From Rickettsiaceae bacterium (GTDB lineage: Bacteria > Pseudomonadota > Alphaproteobacteria > Rickettsiales > Rickettsiaceae), in contig JAKONF010000156.1 of NCBI GenBank assembly GCA_022702085.1, positions 1 through 9,885 of the forward strand: 9,885 bases of DNA. Direction: 5' to 3'. The notes below the pieces were generated by a model. That model saw only the letters and a program-made list of their open reading frames with translations. It searched no databases and was not told the origin of the DNA. Shown here piece after piece: positions 1 through 9,885 of the stretch. Position 1 is the first letter of the stretch, and each line of letters starts with the position of its first letter. A program made the position numbers and the translations under genes.

Positions 1-26
1 TTAAAAACTTTCTTAATGATTATTTC

Positions 27-60
27 AGAGTAACAAAATTATTACTCTCTTGCATGAGAG
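27..60 (+). promoter_or_regulatory. rpoB leader with two overlapping inverted repeats
   Basis: Two small potential RNA hairpins lie in the leader. The first pairs AGAGTAA (27-33) with TTACTCT (42-48) around an 8-base loop. The second pairs CTCTT (47-51) with GAGAG (56-60) around a 4-base loop, counting one T-G wobble pair. They share bases 47-48, so the full stems cannot both form. No T-run follows either, so neither looks like a simple terminator. In many bacteria the rplL-rpoB gap holds an attenuator or an RNA processing site; this could be a minimal version, but that is inference. In DNA this A/T-rich, short stems also arise by chance. I see no convincing -35/-10 promoter pair in bases 1-111, and no recognisable end of the upstream gene. 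Confidence 0.3.
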
Positions 61-101
61 AAAAAGATCAACAGTTTCTTTGTTTAAATGAAGAAATAAA
101 T

Positions 102-106
102 AGGAG
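102..106 (+). promoter_or_regulatory. Ribosome binding site of rpoB
   Basis: AGGAG lies five bases before the ATG at 112. It is a near-consensus Shine-Dalgarno sequence and the strongest in the window. It supports this ATG as the true start and contrasts with the gene at 8718, which has none. Confidence 0.85.
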
Positions 107-111
107 ATGAT

Positions 112-3100
112 ATGCCAATTTTAACAGAGCTTTCCAAAAATAATTTAGGTAAAGAAAATAAGTACCAAAAAAGTAATAAAAGAGTAAGGAAAAATTTTGG
201 TAAAATTGATTTGGTAGCTTCAATTCCAAACTTAATTGAAGTACAAAAAAATTCTTATGAAAAGAATTTTTTGCAATTTAATATAGAAAGCTCCAAAAGA
301 GAAGATAAAGGACTACAAGCTGTCCTTAATTCAATATTTCCTATAAATGATCCATCTGGAATTGCTACTTTAGAATTTGTTAAATATGAATTTGATCAAC
401 CAAAGTATGATGTGGATGAGTGCAAACAAAGAGGCTTAAGCTTCGCTGCTCCTCTAAAAGTAACGCTGATGCTTATTGTTAGAGAGCTCAATGAAGTTGG
501 CGCGCCAGAAATGAAAGGCATCAAAGAACAAGAAGTATACATGGGAAATATACCTTTGATGACTAAAAATGGTACATTCATAATTAATGGTACCGAAAGA
601 GTAGTAGTTTCACAAATGCATAGATCTCCTGGGGTATTTTTCTACCATGATTCAGGAAAAAATCACTCATCAGGTAAGTTTTTGTATTCTGCCAGGGTGA
701 TTCCTTATAGAGGTTCTTGGTTGGATTTAGAATTTGACTCCAAAGATATAGCCTATTTTAGAATAGATCGTAAAAGAAAACTTTATGTCACTACTTTATT
801 ACGTGCTATAGGTATGAGTGGTGAAGAGATAATGAAATTCTATTATAATTCTTTATCATTTGATGCACAAAGTACCGGTTTTGCGACAAAATTTTTACCA
901 GAATCTATGAATGCTCATCGCTTGATTAATGATTTGGTTGATGCAGATACTAATAAAGTAGTATTAGCTGCAGGACAAAAAATTACGCCAAGATTAGCTC
1001 AAAAATATGCTAAAGAAGGGGTAAAAAATATCTTAGTTAATCATGATTATCTCTTAGGAAAATTTTTATCAGCTGAAATTTTTGACTCAAGTACTGGTGA
1101 GGTATTGGCAGGTATTGGAGAAGTTATCTCTGACGAATTACTAGCTATTATACTAAACAAAAAAATTAAAACTGTTGAGATTTTAGCTATAAATTCTCAA
1201 TCAGGACCATATATAAGAAACACACTTTTCGCTGATAAAAATCAAGATCAAGCAAGTGCTTTGATTGATATTTTTAAAGTATTAAGACCAGGTGAACCTG
1301 CAACATTTACAGCGGGCAAAAATTTGTTTGAAAGTTTGTTTTTTGATTCTGAAAAATATGATCTTTCTGAAGTTGGCAGAGTTAAAACTAATGCGCGTCT
1401 TGGCTTGAACATTGAAGAAAATGTAACAGTTTTAACGCCAAATGATATCAAAAATATATTAAAAGTGTTAATTGAGCTGAAAGATGGTAAAGGATCGATA
1501 GATGATATTGATCATCTAGGTAACAGAAGAGTGAGATCAGTAGGTGAACTATTAGAAAATCAATATAGAATCGGACTTATCAGAATATTAAAAGCAGTAA
1601 TAGATAAGATGACTACTACTCAAGATATTAATATGGTGATGCCTCATGATTTAATTAATTCAAAGGCGCTAGAAGCAGTTATCAAAGAATTTTTTAGTAC
1701 TTCACAACTTTCTCAATTCATGGATCAAACAAATCCTTTATCAGAAATTACTCACAAAAGAAGGTTATCAGCATTAGGGCCTGGTGGTTTGAGTCGTGAA
1801 CGTGCTGGCTTTGAAGTACGTGACGTTCATCCTACGCACTATGGTAGAATATGTCCTACAGAAACTCCAGAAGGGCAGAATATCGGTCTAATCAGTTCTT
1901 TGGCAATCTATTCTGACATAGACAATCACGGTTTTATCACAAGTCTATACAGAAGAGTAAAGCAAGGAAAAGTTACCAATGAAATAGTGAAATTGTCTGC
2001 TATAGAGGAAGGTAAATACAAAATTGGTCAAGCCACTCTCACAATAGACAAAGACGGTAATCTTTTAGAGGATTTAGTAAATTGTCGGGTTGAAGGTGGA
2101 AATTTTGTTATGGTGCCTCCAACTGAAGTAGACTTTATAGATGTAAATCCAATGCAAGTTGTCTCAGTTGCAACTTCCTTAATTCCATTTGTAGAGAATG
2201 ACGATGCTAATAGAGCTCTTATGGGGTCAAATATGCAACGTCAAGCTGTTCCTTTGATCAAAAGTGATGCTCCATTAGTTGGTACAGGTATTGAAGGAGT
2301 TGTAGCTAGGGATTCAGGAGCTTCGGTATTAGCTATCAATGAAGGCATTGTTGATCAAGTTGATGCAACGCGAATAGTTATTCGTACTTTAGAGCAAAAA
2401 AAAGATGGTTCTCCTGGAGTTGATATTTACAACTTATCGAAATTTCAAAGATCTAATCATAATACTTGTATCAACCAAAAACCGTTAATTAAAGTTGGTG
2501 ATCACGTATATAAGGATGAAGTTATCGCTGATGGACCAAGCACTGATAAAGGAGAAATAGCTTTAGGAAGGAACGTACTTGTGGCATTTATCCCATGGAA
2601 TGGCTATAACTTTGAGGATTCAGTGTTAATTTCAGAAAGAATAGTTAAAGATGATGTGTTTACTTCAATTCATGTTGAAGAATTTGAAGTTAATGCTCGT
2701 GATACTAGAATTGGACCTGAAGAAATTACTCGCGATATTCCCAATGCTAATGAGGAAAGCTTAAGAAATCTTGATGAAGCTGGCATAGTATATGTTGGAG
2801 CAGAAGTAAAAGCAGGCGATATTTTAGTAGGTAAAGTTACACCAAAAAGTGAATCGCCAATGACTCCTGAGGAAAAACTTCTGCGCGCTATCTTCGGTGA
2901 AAAAGCGTCTGATGTTAGAGATTCTTCTCTGCATGTACCTCCAGGAATATCTGGAACAGTAGTTGAAGTCAGAGTATTTTCACGTAGAGGAGTTGATAAG
3001 GATGAGAGAGCTATTGCAATTGAGAATCAACAGATAGAAAAGTTGGCCAAGGATAAAGACGATGAATTAGCAATAATTGAAAATTTTGTTTTCATAAGGC

Positions 3101-4308
3101 TCAAAAGTGTACTCATCAGTCAAACCATTGTTAGTGGTCCTAAAAATGTTAAGGCAGGAGCTATCATTGACGAAAAATTGCTAAATACTCTATCCAGAGG
3201 TCAATACTGGCAACTGATAGTTGATAATGCAGAAATAATGAGTGAAATTGAGCAAATCAAACGTCATTATGATGAAAGCAAAGATATGCTAAATAAGAAA
3301 TTTACTAGTAAAGTAGCTAAAATTCAAAGTGGCGACGATCTGCCGCAAGGAGCGCTTAAAGTTGTTAAAGTGTTTATTGCAACCAAGCATAAATTACAGC
3401 CTGGTGATAAAATGGCTGGAAGACACGGTAATAAAGGAGTTATCTCTAGAATCTTACCTGTAGAAGATATGCCATTTTTGAAAGATGGTACAGTGGTAGA
3501 TGTTGTATTAAATCCACTAGGGCTACCTTCAAGAATGAATATTGGTCAGATTTTGGAAACTTCTTTGGGTTGGGCTGCTGTTAACCTTGGTAAAAAGATC
3601 AATGATTTAGTAGAGAAACATCATAATGAAAATCTTGATGTTAAAGAAGTCAAAGATTTGGTTAGCAAAATCTACGGACCAGGTCATATAAGTGATAGTG
3701 TTCAATCAATGAACAAAGAAGAAGTACTAGATTTTTGTGAAAACTTAAAAGATGGAGTTTATTTCGCAACTCCTGTTTTTGATGGTGCAAAAGTTGAAGA
3801 TATTAAAGACATGCTCAAGCTCGCAGATCAAGATTCTTCAGGACAAGTACAAGTTATTGATGGGAGAACGGGTATCTATTTTGATAGAAATGTTACAGTT
3901 GGCTATAAGTATCTGTTAAAGCTACATCACTTAGTAGATGACAAAATACATGCTCGCTCAATTGGTCCATACAGTTTGGTTACTCAGCAGCCATTGGGAG
4001 GAAAATCTCACTTTGGTGGTCAAAGACTTGGCGAAATGGAGTGCTGGGCTTTGCAAGCTTATGGAGCAGCTTATACCTTGCAGGAATTTTTAACAGTTAA
4101 ATCAGATGACGTAGTTGGTAGATCTAGAGCATACGAAGCTATTGTAAGAGGTGAAAATAGCTCAGAGTTCGGTACGCCTGAATCATTTAATGTAATGATG
4201 AAAGAATTCAAATCTTTAGGTTTAAATGTTCAGCTTATAGAAAAGCCGTTACAAAAAGACCAAAATTCATTAGATATTGATACGATGAGCAGAATTAAAA
4301 ATAGATGA
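112..4308 (+). CDS. rpoB: DNA-directed RNA polymerase subunit beta
   Basis: Beta subunit of the core RNA polymerase (1398 residues), which with beta' forms the catalytic cleft. Visible landmarks: [11 protein letters not shown] at 154-164 and [11 protein letters not shown] from 167 in the N-terminal half; the rifampicin pocket [20 protein letters not shown] at 531-550, continuing to [18 protein letters not shown] at 584-593; [13 protein letters not shown] at 1098-1110, where Lys1092 and Lys1100 correspond to E. coli Lys1065 and Lys1073; and the C-terminal [18 protein letters not shown] that anchors beta'. Resistance-associated positions are wild type: Gln535, Asp538, His548 and Ser553 match E. 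coli 513, 516, 526 and 531. The protein is about 25 residues longer than remembered Rickettsia RpoB, from a longer basic N-terminus and a longer C-terminal tail. The start is supported by AGGAG five bases upstream. The gene ends in tandem in-frame stops, TGA then TAA. It is followed after 41 bases by rpoC in the same operon. Identity is certain; the Rickettsiales assignment is by recall. Confidence 0.99.
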   Translation: MPILTELSKNNLGKENKYQKSNKRVRKNFGKIDLVASIPNLIEVQKNSYEKNFLQFNIESSKREDKGLQAVLNSIFPINDPSGIATLEFVKYEFDQPKYDVDECKQRGLSFAAPLKVTLMLIVRELNEVGAPEMKGIKEQEVYMGNIPLMTKNGTFIINGTERVVVSQMHRSPGVFFYHDSGKNHSSGKFLYSARVIPYRGSWLDLEFDSKDIAYFRIDRKRKLYVTTLLRAIGMSGEEIMKFYYNSLSFDAQSTGFATKFLPESMNAHRLINDLVDADTNKVVLAAGQKITPRLAQKYAKEGVKNILVNHDYLLGKFLSAEIFDSSTGEVLAGIGEVISDELLAIILNKKIKTVEILAINSQSGPYIRNTLFADKNQDQASALIDIFKVLRPGEPATFTAGKNLFESLFFDSEKYDLSEVGRVKTNARLGLNIEENVTVLTPNDIKNILKVLIELKDGKGSIDDIDHLGNRRVRSVGELLENQYRIGLIRILKAVIDKMTTTQDINMVMPHDLINSKALEAVIKEFFSTSQLSQFMDQTNPLSEITHKRRLSALGPGGLSRERAGFEVRDVHPTHYGRICPTETPEGQNIGLISSLAIYSDIDNHGFITSLYRRVKQGKVTNEIVKLSAIEEGKYKIGQATLTIDKDGNLLEDLVNCRVEGGNFVMVPPTEVDFIDVNPMQVVSVATSLIPFVENDDANRALMGSNMQRQAVPLIKSDAPLVGTGIEGVVARDSGASVLAINEGIVDQVDATRIVIRTLEQKKDGSPGVDIYNLSKFQRSNHNTCINQKPLIKVGDHVYKDEVIADGPSTDKGEIALGRNVLVAFIPWNGYNFEDSVLISERIVKDDVFTSIHVEEFEVNARDTRIGPEEITRDIPNANEESLRNLDEAGIVYVGAEVKAGDILVGKVTPKSESPMTPEEKLLRAIFGEKASDVRDSSLHVPPGISGTVVEVRVFSRRGVDKDERAIAIENQQIEKLAKDKDDELAIIENFVFIRLKSVLISQTIVSGPKNVKAGAIIDEKLLNTLSRGQYWQLIVDNAEIMSEIEQIKRHYDESKDMLNKKFTSKVAKIQSGDDLPQGALKVVKVFIATKHKLQPGDKMAGRHGNKGVISRILPVEDMPFLKDGTVVDVVLNPLGLPSRMNIGQILETSLGWAAVNLGKKINDLVEKHHNENLDVKEVKDLVSKIYGPGHISDSVQSMNKEEVLDFCENLKDGVYFATPVFDGAKVEDIKDMLKLADQDSSGQVQVIDGRTGIYFDRNVTVGYKYLLKLHHLVDDKIHARSIGPYSLVTQQPLGGKSHFGGQRLGEMECWALQAYGAAYTLQEFLTVKSDDVVGRSRAYEAIVRGENSSEFGTPESFNVMMKEFKSLGLNVQLIEKPLQKDQNSLDIDTMSRIKNR

Positions 4309-4338
4309 TAATATAAAGAAGCAAAACCAAAAATTTTT

Positions 4339-8504
<4,166 letters not shown>

Positions 8505-8532
8505 TGTTGTTGTAAGATTACACTAAAAGCCG

Positions 8533-8584
8533 AAGCTTAAGCTATTACTTGAAATATAATTACTAGTAACAGCTTAAGCTTTTT
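8533..8584 (+). terminator. Rho-independent terminator after rpoC
   Basis: An 11-base perfect stem pairs AAGCTTAAGCT (8533-8543) with AGCTTAAGCTT (8571-8581). It continues, after one A-C mismatch, with a further 5 pairs (TTACT 8545-8549 with AGTAA 8565-8569) and closes on a 15-base loop. A run of five T (8580-8584) overlaps the end of the stem. It starts 28 bases after the rpoC stop, where an operon terminator is expected. The T-run is short and the stem A/T-rich, so termination may be partial. Each arm contains the self-complementary AGCTTAAGCT, which is unusual. Confidence 0.75.
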
Positions 8585-8667
8585 AATTTCTCTTATGAAT
8601 AAAAATCCAACAATTCACATTTATCAATAGTAATAAGTTACTGTTAGATTTAACTATTAATCATGTG

Positions 8668-8695
8668 TTAATAATTAGCAACATAAGATTATAAT
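8668..8695 (+). promoter_or_regulatory. Candidate sigma-70 promoter for the gene at 8718
   Basis: A perfect -10 hexamer TATAAT (8690-8695) lies 16 bases after TTAATA (8668-8673), which matches four of six bases of TTGACA. Transcription would start near 8702 and leave a leader of roughly 16 bases before the ATG at 8718. Its place downstream of the rpoC terminator fits an independent transcription unit. Such matches are common by chance in A/T-rich spacers, so the call is tentative. Confidence 0.45.
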
Positions 8696-8717
8696 TAATT
8701 TAATAATTTATTACATT

Positions 8718-9638
8718 ATGAGTAAACAACAATTAAAAAAATTAATTTTTTATCAAGATAAAATTAAAGACCAGGTAAAAAAGTTTTATACCAAGGACAT
8801 AAGAACTTTTAACAAAGAATATGGTGTATTCTTAATACAAGAAGCATTATATAACGCTAAGCTAGAAAATTTGTCTGACATTTATGACAAAGGCGATCAA
8901 GATAAATTCAATAAAAATTTCATAACAACAGCAAATGAGATAATTTCAAAATTTTTTAATAAAAAAAATGGAAAAATATTAACTATAGATAAATTATTAG
9001 ATTTGCTAAAAATGCAAGAAGAAGTAAAGCGAGCTAAGCAATTAACTAGGGAAGAAATACATGAACTTTATGACATCAACCGTATTAAAGCTAGTAAACT
9101 TATTTATGAAGCTGCATTTGGCACGAATATTACCAATAGTAGCAAAATTTCAATGATCAATAGGCTAAAAAAACGCGAAATAGAGCGAATTATTGAAAAT
9201 AATGATTGTATCGATGATTTAGAATTGACTTATATTGCTCTAAAAATAGCTGATATTAGTTCAAGCAAAAATAAATTACTTAACATTCATGAGGGTAATA
9301 TTGTTGATTTTGTAGCAGATGCAAATTTATCAGCTAGAATAGAAAAATTTTTGAGTAATTGTGAAATTTTTTATAAAAAAACAGCAGAAAACAATTTAGT
9401 TATTGATAGGCAAGATAAAAAACTTCCAATAATAATTATAGATTTGGTACAAAGTAATAAAACTCATATTTACATTGAATCAAGCAATAAAAGTCTATTA
9501 AATCATTTAACATACACTATAACCAACGCTATTCATCCTCCTGCTTTGAGAGTAAAAATTATTAATGAGAGAAATTATATGAATGAACTTAAAAATATAC
9601 CAATAGATAAAATCAATCTGTTGCAATTAGTTGATTAG
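8718..9638 (+). CDS. Hypothetical protein, 306 residues, family not recognised
   Basis: I do not recognise this protein. It is hydrophilic and rich in Lys, Asn, Ile and Asp/Glu, with no signal peptide and no membrane segment, so it is probably cytosolic. Residues 1-130 look mostly helical, with charged heptad-like stretches around 93-120 (LLDLLKMQEEVKRAKQLTRE). Residues 140-230 are again charged and helical. The last 70 residues look alpha/beta, with hydrophobic strands at 236-244 (LPIIIIDLV), 249-254 (THIYIE) and 286-292 (ALRVKII). Cysteines occur only at 164 and 215, and no zinc motif, Walker motif or catalytic signature is visible. The long uninterrupted frame with ordinary amino-acid composition argues for a real gene. 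It is visibly more A/T-rich than rpoBC. No Shine-Dalgarno sequence precedes the ATG, and the next methionine is residue 99, so the start rests on being the first ATG in an open frame. It probably has its own promoter (TATAAT at 8690) and converges on the gene at 9654. It may be a lineage-restricted Rickettsiales protein; that is inference. Confidence 0.8.
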   Translation: MSKQQLKKLIFYQDKIKDQVKKFYTKDIRTFNKEYGVFLIQEALYNAKLENLSDIYDKGDQDKFNKNFITTANEIISKFFNKKNGKILTIDKLLDLLKMQEEVKRAKQLTREEIHELYDINRIKASKLIYEAAFGTNITNSSKISMINRLKKREIERIIENNDCIDDLELTYIALKIADISSSKNKLLNIHEGNIVDFVADANLSARIEKFLSNCEIFYKKTAENNLVIDRQDKKLPIIIIDLVQSNKTHIYIESSNKSLLNHLTYTITNAIHPPALRVKIINERNYMNELKNIPIDKINLLQLVD

Positions 9639-9653
9639 ACTCCATTTTGCTTA

Positions 9654-9885
9654 TTATTTGGCTTCTTTTTTTAGCATCTTAGCCGCTTCTTCATCTTCAA
9701 GCCATTTATTGTTGACGATTAAACTTTTTCGTTGTAATTCCATAATCTCTTTGTCAGGAGCATCTTTGGACTGCTTGTTTACTAGATAATTTATACCAGT
9801 AAAGATTATAGCAAAATTTTTAAATGAATATTCCAACTGCTTAATGTTATTTGCATCGCTGTCTATATAAATTATTCTTTTAGGC
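9654..9885 (-). CDS. C-terminal part of a HAD-like DUF2608-type protein, cut by window edge
   Basis: On the minus strand an open frame enters at the right edge and ends in TAA at 9656-9654, giving 76 visible residues. It begins PKRIIYIDSDANNIKQLEYS and continues through IIFTGINYL to a charged C-terminus with NNKWLEDEEAAKML. The frame is open right to base 9885, so this is the tail of a longer gene, not a short gene starting at the TTG at 9836. The pattern of a hydrophobic strand, then Asp-x-Asp, then an Asn-Asn-containing helix, followed by a Phe-x-Gly-Ile-x-Tyr strand, resembles the C-terminal end of HAD-superfamily DUF2608 proteins, frequent in Rickettsia and Legionella. There the Asp pair would be the metal-binding motif of HAD phosphatases. 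The N-terminal DxD nucleophile motif is outside the window, so the family call is tentative, made from memory of the pattern. The gene converges on the 8718-9638 gene with a 15-base gap. Confidence 0.7.
   Translation of the reverse strand, partial: PKRIIYIDSDANNIKQLEYSFKNFAIIFTGINYLVNKQSKDAPDKEIMELQRKSLIVNNKWLEDEEAAKMLKKEAK

Noticed and set aside
396..581. Minus-strand open frame of 61 codons inside rpoB
   Set aside because: It lies wholly opposite conserved RpoB codons, has no ribosome site and no recognisable protein. The same applies to the opposite-strand or shifted frames at 1248-1451, 4396-4581, 4547-4735, 5233-5415 and 6176-6367.
8555..8560. Second TATAAT, in the loop of the terminator
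   Set aside because: No acceptable -35 lies at the right spacing, because that position falls in the terminator stem.
8626..8658. Weak inverted repeat AATAGT / ACTATT upstream of the unknown gene
   Set aside because: It has only six pairs with a 21-base loop in very A/T-rich DNA; chance is the simplest explanation.
8964..9198. Faint resemblance of residues 83-160 of the unknown protein to the C-terminal helical part of Ppx/GppA phosphatases
   Set aside because: The similarity is only a pattern of leucines and charged residues. None of the nucleotide-binding motifs of that family is present, so it was not used for the call.
9654..9836. A stand-alone 60-residue gene starting at the TTG at 9836
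   Set aside because: The frame stays open for 16 more codons to the window edge, and those codons carry the most recognisable motif, so it is the end of a longer gene.

Overview
The window carries the 3' part of a ribosomal-protein/RNA polymerase cluster: a complete rpoB and a complete rpoC, followed by one complete gene of unknown function and the 3' end of a minus-strand gene that runs off the right edge. The DNA is strongly A/T-rich. Both polymerase subunits read like Rickettsiales proteins, as judged by recall and not by a search. RpoB shares long stretches with remembered Rickettsia RpoB but differs at many positions and has different N- and C-terminal tails. The best guess is therefore a member of Rickettsiaceae outside the well-known Rickettsia species (an Orientia-, Megaira- or related endosymbiont-like genome). 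Genus cannot be fixed from the sequence alone.

Layout: bases 1-111 are the leader between an unseen upstream gene (probably rplL, by conserved gene order) and rpoB, with two small overlapping inverted repeats and a good ribosome binding site. rpoB is at 112-4308 and rpoC at 4350-8504, same strand, separated by 41 bases with no terminator, so they are surely co-transcribed. Bases 8505-8717 hold a hairpin with a short T-run that should end the operon, then a TATAAT-type promoter candidate. The 306-residue unknown protein is at 8718-9638. After a 15-base gap comes the tail of a convergent gene (9654-9885, minus strand) whose sequence resembles the C-terminal end of HAD-like DUF2608 proteins.

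Function: RpoB and RpoC are the two large subunits of RNA polymerase and together form its active centre. All the residues checked are intact: the Mg-binding aspartates, both zinc sites, the bridge helix and trigger loop in RpoC, and the conserved lysines and rifampicin pocket in RpoB. The two right-hand genes are accessory and have no evident link to transcription. I found no mobile element, CRISPR array, tRNA or rRNA. The core of the window is ordinary, and the only genuinely uncharacterised content is the 8718-9638 gene and its surroundings.
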